This document shows positions 8,440 through 17,530 of a stretch of DNA of 22,377 bases, one piece after another. Location: the NCBI GenBank assembly GCA_036244855.1, contig BQKZ01001644.1, positions 38,794 to 61,170 on the forward strand, in the 5' to 3' direction. Positions within the stretch are counted from its first letter, which is position 1. Each line of letters opens with the position of its first letter. A program made the position numbers and the translations under genes. The notes beneath the pieces were generated by a model. The model made no database searches and was not told where the DNA came from. It saw only the letters and a program-made list of their open reading frames with translations. Origin of the DNA: Temnopleurus reevesii. Taxonomy: Eukaryota > Echinodermata > Echinoidea > Temnopleuroida > Temnopleuridae.

Positions 8440-8830
8440 GACGAACCTAAATCTCCATGGTCGCAAACATGAGGACACATACGCCCAGCTTATTTTCCCC
8501 AGATTTTCCCGTTGACTGGGTTTTCACTTCAACCTCAACTCATAGAATAATGATTGGTTTGGAAGGCAGTGAAAACATGGCGCCCACGGCCACTATCAGG
8601 CTCACCATGGCGCTCAGTGCCAATGACCAAGAGGTTATTAACCCCCACCAAAAATTTCCAAGATGCTGTTTCAACAATAGATTGTGCGTTAATTTGGGTG
8701 AAAAGCCCCCGAAATGCCTGATTCTCATTGGCCGAGAGTTGAAAACCACTCACTGGACACTTTGGTGAAATGTTCCCCTGGTGCGTTTTCACGACCTGTG
8801 TATAAAAAAAAGCATGCTCGTTGTGATGGC
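8440..8830 (+). promoter_or_regulatory. Promoter-like cluster (CCAAT, inverted CCAAT, TATA)
   Basis: The stretch contains GCCAATGACC (about 8620), the inverted form CTCATTGGCC (about 8725) and TGTATAAAAAAAAG (about 8800), in the order and spacing of a TATA-type promoter on the plus strand. Two ATGGCGC words lie upstream near 8578 and 8608. One forward and two reverse frames are open across it, which is unusual in this AT-rich window, but none resembles a known protein. No gene start is recognised downstream. Confidence 0.22.
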
Positions 8831-8989
8831 AGGATTAAGATGAAACCTCGTTCTTCTGACCTTCCAAGTGTATAACTTAAAAATCTCTAAAATGTTCAGC
8901 AATATTTCTTTTCTTGTACTTCTACGCCTGCAAAAGATGATTCTATGATTATCGCGAATTGTTCATGTGCTCAAGCAACCTCCCCAAAA

Positions 8990-9010
8990 CCCCCCCCCCC
9001 AAAAAAAAAA
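8990..9010. repeat. C11-A10 homopolymer pair
   Basis: Eleven C followed directly by ten A. The same C-run to A-rich order recurs at 14367, 16362 and 18620. Confidence 0.95.
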
Positions 9011-10295
9011 CATGTACATTCCATTCCGTCTGTCCCCTCCCCCATTGCACCTCGGGGTGACAAGCAAAAAAAAGGGGGGAATCACCTACATTTTGGCGCC
9101 CCTCGTCATGTTTGCACCTTTCAAATTAATTTTGAGTAATTGTACTTTATCAAGCATGAGGGTAGAAAAAGCCTTGTATGCTATCTAAAAGGAAGATATA
9201 TCTGTAAATATTACCCTTCCAAAATTATAATCGATCCTGTACAGTATAGTACAAGTGTCCATCATTATCATGACACCTATAAGACAGAATTACGCTCCAA
9301 ATTGCCTGTCTGTCAAAAGATCAAGAATTAAAAATATATTTCCTCCTGTTTGTGTCAAAACTCACAACGTCTTTGTAATGAGAAAAATCGTATCTATCAT
9401 TGGTACTATTGACACCTCCGAAATGAAAGATATTCATTTTAATTCATACATAAGGGATATGAAAACATCTTGTGCGCTATTCAAAATAAAGATCGAATAA
9501 TTATGTCCACCGGTTTAGAGCAAACGTCCACCATTTATCATGACACCTAAAGATAGATTAACCCTCCGAGTTACCATGGAAAAAAGGTTCATGTTTGTGT
9601 CAAAACTCAAGACGCCTTTATCATCTCAATCTATTATTGAGATTATTGACACACTCNCCTGGGAGTGACAAGCAAATAAAAAAAGGGGGTCACCTAAATT
9701 CTGGCACCACATTTTTTCGCCTTTCTAATTAATTTTGATTAATTCTATTTCATCATACAAAAAAAGTCCTGCATGCTGTCCAAAAGGAAGATATAATCTG
9801 TTAAAATGAATATCGATCCTGTGAACTGTTATAGTACAAGTGTCAATCATAATCGTAACACCTAAAAGATAGAATGAGGCTTCGAATTGCCTGCCCTTCA
9901 AAAGATCAAGAATTTAAATGTATTTACTCCTATTTGTGTAAAAACTCGAGAAGTCTTTATCATCTCAATCTATTACTGAGACTATTGACTCACTTCCAAA
10001 TGTAAAATATTAATTTCAATTTATACATAAGGGATAGAAAAATATGAAAATGAACAAAAAAATAAGGAAGATCGCATAATTGTGTTCCCTCGTACATACG
10101 TCCATCATTATCATGACACCTCAAAGATAGAATAAGCCTCCGAGTTACCATGAAAAAGGGTATCCTATTTGTGTCAAAACTCAAGACGCCTTTATCATCT
10201 TAATCCATTATTGCGATTATTAAGACACTTCCAAATTGAAAACATTTTTCCATCCCTTTTGCATAACGCTGCTTGCTATTCAAATATATATAAAT

Positions 10296-10320
10296 ATATA
10301 TAGATTACATATATTTAATA
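10296..10320. repeat. Short AT-rich tract in the third dimer linker
   Basis: ATATATATAAATATATATAG and neighbouring TATATTTAATAT occupy the place where the leader segment sits in the earlier dimers. Confidence 0.7.
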
Positions 10321-10425
10321 TGTCCATTTGTATAGTACAGACGTCCATTATTATCATGATACCAAAAATATAGCATAACGCTCCGAATTTCCTGTCCTTC
10401 AAAAGATCAAATCTTAAATGTAGTC

Positions 10426-10455
10426 CCTCCTGTTTGTGTATAAACACACAGGAGG
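10426..10455. repeat. 30-bp near-perfect palindrome in the third A monomer
   Basis: CCTCCTGTTTGTGTA is followed by TAAACACACAGGAGG. The two halves are complementary at all but two pairs. The sister A monomers at 9258 and 9843 have the left half (TCCTGTTTGTGT, TCCTATTTGTGT) but not the right half, so the palindrome formed here secondarily. Confidence 0.85.
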
Positions 10456-10708
10456 TCTTTATCATCCCATCCCAATTGAAATTATTGACGCACTTCCAAA
10501 TGGAAGATATTATTTATATCCCTTATGCATAGGGGATAGAAAATATCCTGCGCGCTATTCAAAATTAAGATCGAATAATAAGCATCCATCATTATCATGA
10601 CACCTAAACGCTTCGAGTTACCATGAATAAGGTTCATGTTTGTGTCAAAACTTCAAGACGCCTTTATCATCTCAATCTATTATTGAGATTATTGACACAC
10701 TTCCAAAC

Positions 10709-11056
10709 CAACTTCCGAGTGGCCTGACTTAGACTTGACCGTCAAAATGACAGTTTGGACATCACTTCAGTAATTGTTGCTTGTTGAGTAGGCAGGTAGG
10801 AGGAGGGGTGTAAATTAGCCATCTTTTGCACCTCTTCATTGTCCTTGTGTATTGATTGATACCAGGCGCGGATTTGGGACTTTGGAAAGAGGGGGAGAGA
10901 AAGGAAGGAGGAGGGGTGGGCCGCACATTTTTTCATTAAATATTAATTGGCAATGTAGAATCATGGATCCATGATGAAATTATATAAAATGTGGTATCTA
11001 CCTCATGCAAGAAAACGTTTACACCATCGGTGAAAAATAAACCAACTGAATAAATT
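10709..11056. other. Purine-rich segment, possible dispersed-repeat fragment
   Basis: CCAGGCGCGGATTTGGGAC at about 10862 followed by a GGGGGAGAGAAAGGAAGGAG purine run resembles a GCGGAT(C/T)(C/T)GG plus G-run motif. A similar word, ACGGATCCAGGGG, occurs at 18596. This may be one dispersed element family. Otherwise nothing is recognised. Confidence 0.3.
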
Positions 11057-11311
11057 TAAAGGCCGACTCACGCGTTTGCGTTTTCAACCTGCGTCAACCC
11101 AGAGTTTTTGAAAATTAGAAACGTTCCTCGAGCGCACAGTATACGCTGATCGGACGGTCGACTGACGTTCGGCTTGCGTCCAAGGAGTGTTTCCGAACGT
11201 CAGTCCACCGTATGCCATATGTCTTTGTGCGTCTAGGGAGCGTTTTTAATTTTCAAAAAAAAAACCCTGGTCCGACGCAGGTTAAAATCGCAAAGATGTG
11301 AGTCAGCCTTA
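11057..11311. mobile_element. Foldback MITE family 1, copy C
   Basis: This third copy, in unrelated flanks, starts TAAAGGCCGACTCACGCG and ends GATGTGAGTCAGCCTTA. Arms of about 80 bp pair imperfectly: TTTTTGAAAATTAGAAACG against CGTTTTTAATTTTCAAAAA. The central palindrome CGACTGACGTTCGG against CCGAACGTCAGTC is better preserved than in copies A and B. Because its flanks differ from those of A and B, it defines the element borders independently. TTTAAAGG and CCTTACTTA leave a TTA or TA target duplication possible. Confidence 0.8.
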
Positions 11312-12719
11312 CTTATGAAACTGACAACTGAAAATTACATTCACACACCTCAGAGCAATGGAATGTTGGAACATTAATTAATCTCTCTTTATAATCAGCC
11401 GATATCGATCAATAATCTACCAGTTTAGAGTCAATTCTTGACAGAATTAACACGATTAGGAGGAAGTATAAGTTCCGGTGTTCTGTTTGCTAACTCGAGT
11501 GAGAGCGTGTGAATTCATACAGCTGGTCTGGTGTGCAAACAAGTCGCGTGCAGAGAGAGAGAAAACACGATTAAAGTCTTTCCATTTCAAAAAGCTGACA
11601 GTCATCGATATGTCCATTTTGTTGCATTTCTGTTTACCTTAAAAGATAAGGACAAAATATTTTTTCTATGTGGAAGATTTTGTAAATGAAATTGTGAAGG
11701 TTGCAAAAATACAATTGTAAAATTTCGATGTCTTTGTAATTTCTTGATTAATAGGACAAATATAACTTGCTGGTCAATGCAATCAGGTCGATTAACTGTA
11801 AATCGTTCGACACGTTGTGAACTTTGTACACTCTTTTTCAATGAGTTAATGTTCATAATATACAGGATATCCAAATAAAATTGAGTTATTGAAAAAAAAA
11901 ATCACTCCAAAGACTTTTTCGGAAGATTTGGGGACATTTCTATTTTAATACGTGTACTCTTCTCCGTTACAAATACTTGTTGATATGACAATATAAATAC
12001 ATAAAAAATAGAAATAATAAATGGTTATAAAAGTAGAATGAATTTTATTGAGGATTCAATAACTTGCCTTTAATGTCTTGCACTAACAGAAGATTATTTC
12101 CAAGTCTTATCAATCAGATGTTTCCCATATGAATGGACATAGCGGTTCGTTTCGCTTTCATTTTGCATGTTTTGTAGAAATATCTCATTCAAATGCTTTA
12201 ATTATTAACTACTGAATCGAAGCGATTCCGATTATAGTCAGTGTAGAACGAAATAATCTCTCACAAATGTCTATTTTGACCCAAAGATTGTATTGAAGGT
12301 CTTTCGTAAGTGCTCTGCTGCTCATTATTTAGCCATTATATTATTCATATTTTCATTTAAATCTTATTGTTTGTATTTTTTATTTGTTCATTAATTTTTT
12401 ATTCATCTTTATTGTTATTTAATATTCATTTTATTACTTACATTTCATATTGTACTTTATCATTCTACCATGTAAACGAATTGTAGCTAATGTGATTCAT
12501 GTTGAATTTTCATAAAAAATATAATTACATCTCCCCACCAAACAGATAAGGCCTGGGAGGGTGAGATTTGAAACCACCCGGTTTAGGAAGTTGGCTTGAT
12601 AAACGAAATCTTCTGCCTTTTCAATTTTCCTATTTTTCGTCTAGTCTCATGGAGGGCATTGTTCTTTATTCTTGTAATCTCTGACATAAATCTCATTAAC
12701 AGAGTGTTCCATGTACTAG
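11312..12719. other. AT-rich, no feature recognised
   Basis: A run of A at about 11893-11903, T-rich sequence at 12340-12450 and a GAGAGAGAG run at about 11553 are the only notable items. The 90-codon reverse frame at 11602-11874 shows no motif. Confidence 0.4.
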
Positions 12720-12721
12720 TA

Positions 12722-12945
12722 ATAGGCGGGTTTACTAATAGATGCAAATTTTATGCATACCTCTAACACAAAGGTTGTTCTTGACAGCCCCAAAGCTTGC
12801 CCGAGGCTTGCCCGACATAGCAACAAGTAATGTATGCAAACTGGATTCCAAGTACTGTAGTCTTATTGTTATCAACCAGTCTTTGGAATACCACGTAACT
12901 ACGTTTAACGCACATAAATTTGAATATATAAGTAAACCCGCCTAT
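12722..12945. mobile_element. MITE family 2, intact copy, TA target site
   Basis: The 15-bp terminal inverted repeats are perfect: ATAGGCGGGTTTACT at 12722-12736 and AGTAAACCCGCCTAT at 12931-12945. Both sides are flanked by TA, which fits a Tc1/mariner-type TA target duplication (established for that superfamily; the assignment is inference). At 224 bp it is non-autonomous. Short frames across it (64-75 codons) match none of the transposases I know. A homologous copy lies 340 bp downstream in the opposite orientation. Confidence 0.75.
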
Positions 12946-13109
12946 TAACACCCGATTTTCTATAATCGATGGCCGTAATCCAATCCGCACTAATCCAATA
13001 TAATCGATAGTAAACCAAAAAGCGTAACGATTTTCGAGCTAATTTTTGACGGATATATACTTCAGCCTAACCATGTTTTTCTGGTCTCTGATTGGTTGAT
13101 TCCTAATTC

Positions 13110-13272
13110 TAAGAAAAATTGCACAGATCAGAATCTGAATTTGTCACAAATGGATGAAAATTGTATATCATTATGTGTGGTACATAATTATATGGTACAT
13201 AATAATACTGCGATTACTGATGGGGCTACCCTGTTGAAATGATACGAAATAAATAAATAAATAAATAAATAT
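13110..13272 (+). mobile_element. Possible retroelement tail ending in (AAAT)n
   Basis: GGTACATAATTATATGGTACATAATAATAC is followed by GATGGGGCTACCCTGTTGAA and then ATAAATAAATAAATAAATAA to 13272. A short GC-containing word before an (AAAT)n tail is typical of LINE or SINE 3' ends. There is no coding sequence upstream. The family is not identified. Confidence 0.35.
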
Positions 13273-13284
13273 ACAATTTGTACA

Positions 13285-13540
13285 TAATACGCCGGCTCAC
13301 TCATAGTTTCAAATAAATGTGAGAATGTGAGCGTTATTGGTTGGTAAAAGCATAGACATACCACTCCAACGGAGTGGTATGTCTATGGTAAAAGTCTGTT
13401 AATTTAACTACAATACTTAAAATCGAGTTTACATGCATTGATTTAGTTACTACGTCGCGCAAGCGTCGGCCAAGCTTTAGGGCTTTCAAGAACAACCTCG
13501 TGTACAGAAAACACATAAATTTAGTAAACTCGTATGTAAC
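13285..13540. mobile_element. MITE family 2, inverted decayed copy
   Basis: The reverse complement of the 12722-12945 element aligns along this stretch. Shared blocks include AAGCTTTGGGGCTGTCAAGA in copy 1 against AAGCTTTAGGGCTTTCAAGA here, and ACTACAGTACTTGG against ACTACAATACTTAA. The ends are decayed to ATACGCCGGCTCACT and AGTAAACTCGTATG. It contains an extra 37-bp hairpin at 13351-13387. The two copies face each other, so the ~820-bp region could pair as a large imperfect inverted repeat. Confidence 0.75.
13351..13387. repeat. 37-bp perfect hairpin between 8-bp direct repeats
   Basis: CATAGACATACCACTCC and GGAGTGGTATGTCTATG are perfectly complementary 17-bp arms around the 3-nt loop AAC. 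GGTAAAAG is found at 13343-13350 and again at 13387-13394 (the G is shared), as in an insertion with an 8-bp target duplication. Copy 1 of the host MITE lacks the palindrome. Confidence 0.9.
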
Positions 13541-14366
13541 TAAAACTGGGCAAAAAGGTACAAATTTGGACTATTTGGGATATGAAACTACTCAAAGTTT
13601 ATACTTATAGTCGATAGATAATTCCAAAATATTGCACAAATTACTTTTTGATAATGTGGGCAAAATAGTTTCAATTAAATCCATCTTTGCAACAGTGTTT
13701 ATCCATGGGAATATGATTTCTATGTTGTTTCTAGATGTACTTTTATTAAATGTTAGCCATGTTATTTGTATAGTTCATATATGGGGAGGCATACATAATA
13801 ATCAACAGTTGTTTGAGAGATAATTTGATAGCATTTTCTTTCTCTTTCTCTCGGGTTCCATTCGCTTTTCGCAATAAATGTTGATATACATTTGTATAAT
13901 CAAGGAGAAGCTCCTTGGTATAATGTGTGTATGTATGCGTATACATGTAAAACATGGGTGCATTAACATATACATGTATTTTTGTCTCATCCTGAAGTTC
14001 ATCGTGTGTCTTGTTTTTTTTCTATTTCAATGCACGGTAACAAACAGATACAATCATGGTTTGAAGTCGTGTGTTTGGTTGAACTTCAAGAAGATAAGCC
14101 AGAGGTTTGTCAACATTAGCGCGTGGGAAAAGACAACAAAAGTTAGAATTCTAGAGATAAGGAGACATGTATCTCATGTTTACCGAGACGATTATTTATT
14201 GCTGTGCAAATTGTGTTTGGTTAAAACCCTGTCATTGAGACACTAATAAAGATTTATTTTCTTTTATTTACTGATAATATTTGAAACAGGCCTTAGGACG
14301 TGCCTTTCGTATCGTCACATAATGACTTATTCGGCTTTCATAAAATATTTAAAAAGTCTCACAACG
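13541..14366. other. Unassigned sequence with one 122-codon frame
   Basis: A forward frame (13878-14246) ends just before ACTAATAAAGATTTATTTTC, an AATAAA-containing word. Its second half (NRYNHGLKSCVWLNFKKISQ and onward) is not simple repeat. I recognise no domain or splice context, and its first half is I/Y/C-rich read-through of AT-rich sequence. Possibly chance or a very short 3'-terminal exon. Confidence 0.15.
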
Positions 14367-14398
14367 CCCCCCCCCACACACACACACACGCACACACA
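14367..14398. repeat. C9-(CA)n tract
   Basis: Nine C followed by CA dinucleotides with one G interruption. Confidence 0.95.
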
Positions 14399-15688
14399 GA
14401 CAAGTAAAAACAAGCAATGCCGTAAGTGCTGACTTTGATCTATTTGGTTCAAATGAGCAATTAGCTAAAACTGTAAAAAGGTTACCATCTACTGCCTGAC
14501 CCTCCGAAATTGGCCCGACCTTTTTTAACATTTGATATTGTTATTCTTTATCTATTTGTTTTTTTGTTTAAAGTTTTTCATTGGAATGGAAAAGTAAAAA
14601 AAAAAAAAGTATAAAAATAAGTATAATACATTATTCATCCCATGAATAAATATTTTTCCATAGAAGGCAACAACCATCTGTTTCCTTAGGATCATTTGAT
14701 TAACGGATTTCTAAGGTCCTGGTGTCTATGTAGATAATATAGTACTTGGATAATACTGAAATCATTCGACTTACGTTCAGCTATACGAAAATAGAAGCGT
14801 CAACTAAACGTCGCTCTTCCGTCTTTATTCTCATGTAAATCGAATACGATATAATCAATTTCCGTAAAAAATTCAGTCGAACGTCAAGTCAATGCTCCTT
14901 TGTAATGCTATTCAAATCTTAACCAGCTTGTTATTGTTGTGTCCGCACGTTTTAATACATGACGTACGGATCTGTTGTCCCATGACCCCATTTATTTTAC
15001 GGGAATAGTTCATATCTTGTCATCAATTTTGTGTTAATATAAATGTGTGACCGAAGTCCTGTTTCATGAATTGCAATTTACAGAGGAAGGTTGCGCTGTT
15101 GATTAAATGGCTGAATCCAAGCAAATCATTAAACTCATTAATAAATTCCAATCCGGAACATGCATGGAGTTAAAATGAAAATGTGAATAAAACAACAGCT
15201 GAACAACAAGTGAGGAAAAATATGTAGAGTTTCAGCCATTCGCTTGTGCTAATATTCTTGAATTTATTTTATTTAAAAAAATAAGAGAAGCCATGTTGGA
15301 CAATTACTTTGTCTAATTGCTTTGTCATATTTGAAAAGATTTTTCCCGTTTTTTGTTTATTCATTCATTCATTCATTTGATTGTTTAACTTTTTAACTTT
15401 TAATTTACAATTCCACTATTCCTATATCTATTTATTTATCTGTTAATTTATATTGTTCTCTTTATTGCAGAGTTGATTTATCTTGCCTGTACAAACTGAT
15501 TACACAGACGCCCTTGCAGTTATCAAGATCTCAATAATATACACATTCAAACGTGTAACGTATATACATCTAGCAATCTATTTATCTGAAATATCAAAGT
15601 TGATCGAATTTCAGGTGGTTCTGAATTCGATAAGATCAAGAGCCCGTCCGTTAGATTATTGAAAAGCTCAGCATGCAAGTTTGTTAGT
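14399..15688. other. AT-rich, no feature recognised
   Basis: A12 run at about 14596-14609 and (ATTC)n at about 15358-15378. The words ATGGCTGAA (about 15105) and TTCAGCCAT (about 15232) form a spaced inverted pair that is too short to interpret. No coding signal is visible. Confidence 0.4.
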
Positions 15689-15751
15689 CACGTGAGTGTT
15701 TGCACAAATTAGGACGAGTGGGATTGTTATGAGCACGTTGCCTGGGGCAAC
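15689..15751. promoter_or_regulatory. E-box and X-box-like palindrome
   Basis: GTCACGTGAG (about 15686-15696) carries the palindromic E-box CACGTG. GTTGCCTGGGGCAAC at 15737-15751 fits the RFX X-box pattern GTNRCC, 0-3 spacer, RGYAAC, with perfect half-sites and a 3-nt spacer. RFX factors control ciliary genes in animals (established knowledge). Function here is inference. The ~50 bp that follow (GGGAGACGCTATCGTGTCCC) form a further imperfect palindrome. Confidence 0.35.
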
Positions 15752-15899
15752 GGGAGACGCTATCGTGTCCCCAGTGGAGTCAGGGAGCAGTGAGAGAGCG
15801 TGGGAAACTGAGGCGGAATCGACGAGACATATCAACTCATGTTCCAATAACCATGACGATAACACTTACGCGAGAGACATAAATAACATGTATGATTGC

Positions 15900-16169
15900 T
15901 TTTGTCTAACTTTCTCTCACTCTATCACTTTCTCTCTTTTCCTTTTTCTCCTCTTCACCTTCGAACCAACCATAGCCCCCACCCACACTCCGCGCTCTCT
16001 CCCTCGATACGTCTTCTCCTCGTCTCTCATCGCTCTCCAGTCCTTGTATGCAATTTCTTATTTTCCTCCTTGTTTTCCTCTGTACCTCCATGTCCTACCC
16101 TCTTTCCTTCTTTTGAAGTATCACACTCACTCCCCCTCTCTCCTCCCCCTCTTCTCTCTCTCTCTCCCC

Positions 16170-16235
<66 letters not shown>

Positions 16236-16350
16236 CTTCCCTCTCCCACATCATTTATTTCCTTTCTGTCTCTCAGCCTCTGATCAATGGCTCGCTCTCT
16301 CACCGCTGCACCCCTCCTTCTCTTCATCTCTTAACCTCTGCATATCTCTA
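15900..16350. repeat. Polypyrimidine region with (CT)n core
   Basis: About 450 bp of C/T-rich sequence with a near-pure (CT)n core at about 16153-16230. The 195- and 151-codon frames here are serine, leucine and phenylalanine runs produced by the repeat and are not proteins. Confidence 0.95.
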
Positions 16351-16361
16351 ATTCCCAAGTA

Positions 16362-16393
16362 CCCCCCCCCACACACACACACACACACACACG
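16362..16393. repeat. C9-(CA)n tract
   Basis: Nine C then about eleven CA units, the same layout as at 14367. Confidence 0.96.
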
Positions 16394-16479
16394 ATATTAA
16401 ATCGCCTCCCACCAATAATCCTTGATTATCCTATTTTGTACGTTTCTCTATTTGACTCCATTATATGTTACCTTATTCA

Positions 16480-16565
16480 GCGCAGGCCTTCGCAAGCCTG
16501 TATTTTATTCTGCGGGCGTGTCGACAAGGCGGACGCATTGCGTCCGGCGACGGACGGTATTATGT
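16480..16565. other. Small CpG-rich patch with hairpins
   Basis: AGGCCTTCGCAAGCCT and GGACGCATTGCGTCC are close palindromes 40 bp apart, in locally CpG-rich sequence (GCGGGCGTGTCGAC, CGGCGACGGACGG). It may be a short element fragment or regulatory patch. Confidence 0.3.
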
Positions 16566-17179
16566 TGCCATAGTATCTAGCATCCGAAAGCATTACACAA
16601 AGCACATACACACCTATCAGTTCCTGTGCCCAATAAAAGGAGTGATGTAGAACCAATTCTAAACGTGTAAGAAACACATTTTTATGCAAATTAATGATTG
16701 TAGCTAAACAAATTTCATTGATCCTTTCCATTGCTATTGAAATTTGGATCTAATGACGAGAAAATGAATCGGTAAAGGTGATATTTGCACGTTATGATAA
16801 CGAATATGATTTATGGTAAAGTTAATTCTTTAAAGGAAATCCAGCCCTGTGGATAAAAACGTTTTATTGAAATATGTGTAAATTGGGATGTCTTCGAGTG
16901 TCTTGAGGTGAAAACAACTACTTTCTTTACCCCCTTGCTTCAATTTGGCAAGCATATATTTTTATATATTCTTATTATCTTTGAAAGGAAAAGTGGGATA
17001 AATACTATGTATGAATGATACGCTTCATGCTATGCATTTGTCTGTAAGACCCTTCTCGTGATCAGATAAATCACTATATTTCACCAAAATTTCTCAAAAC
17101 GAAATTTCACCAACAGCCTCCATGAATCTCACGCTCTAGGTGTCACATCTGCACCAAATTAAGAGATTTGCCAAAAGAA
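16566..17179. other. AT-rich, no feature recognised
   Basis: CAATAAAAGG at about 16630 and mixed AT-rich sequence. No gene or repeat is recognised. Confidence 0.4.
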
Positions 17180-17530
17180 ATGAGTCATAATTTCGACGAT
17201 TTATGACGCGGATGAAATAATAGAAAATGCTCTTTATCCCCCTTGAAAGGCAAGAATGTGAGAACCGTGCGCCTCGGCTAACGGGACCCCCAAGGGTTCG
17301 CCTGACACCCCCTTACCTGGCGAAAGATCGAATTCTCTTTTCACCTGTGTTTCGTTCGGTTTCGTTTGAATGCGCGCCGATGCGTGGGGGTAATTCGGAG
17401 CATAATTCCAAGGCAACCATAAATTCTCATATTTCTTCCGATTAATAAATTGGAGACAGAACGCCCGTTGTGCCCGTTACAACTGGAGCCAGGTGGGTTG
17501 GTTTGTCGAGGTGTATGCTTTGGTTTAATT
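17180..17530. promoter_or_regulatory. Candidate regulatory patch, GC/CpG-richer
   Basis: ATGAGTCAT at 17180-17188 contains an AP-1 site (TGAGTCA). It is followed by CpG-bearing sequence: CGTGCGCCTCGGC, GCGAAAGATCG, TTTCGTTCGGTTTCGTTTGA and GCGCGCCGATGCG. The region is clearly less AT-rich than its surroundings. Overlapping short frames on both strands show no known motif. It could be an enhancer, an unrecognised exon or a repeat fragment. Confidence 0.25.

Larger units (their letters stand above)
9050..10708. repeat. Satellite of six ~240-bp monomers alternating A-B
   Basis: Monomers share the start TCCATCATTATCATGACACC (9258, 9527, 9843, 10101, 10344, 10585) and the block GTGTCAAAACTCAAGACGCC with TTTATCATCTCAATCTATTA. 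They come in two types. Type A has TTGCCTGTCC...AAAAGATCAAGAATT (9258, 9843, 10344). Type B has GAGTTACCATG...AAGGTTCATG (9527, 10101, 10585). They strictly alternate, which is a dimeric higher-order repeat. A ~190-bp leader with GTGACAAGCAAA...GGAAGATATA precedes the first two dimers (9050 and 9658), while the third has a hybrid linker. Divergence between dimers is high, so the array is old. N9657 lies exactly between the first and second dimers. Confidence 0.85.

Noticed and set aside
8178..8480. 100-codon arginine/glutamate-rich reverse frame
   Set aside because: It is the antisense of the (CT)n microsatellite.
13878..14246. 122-codon frame ending near AATAAA
   Set aside because: The first half is low-complexity AT-rich read-through and no domain is recognised. 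Kept only as a note in the feature list.
15105..15240. Inverted pair ATGGCTGAA/TTCAGCCAT as a MITE
   Set aside because: The match does not extend beyond about 9 bp and no target duplication is seen.
15696..16351. 195- and 151-codon open frames
   Set aside because: They are serine/leucine/phenylalanine read-through of a polypyrimidine tract with a (CT)n core.
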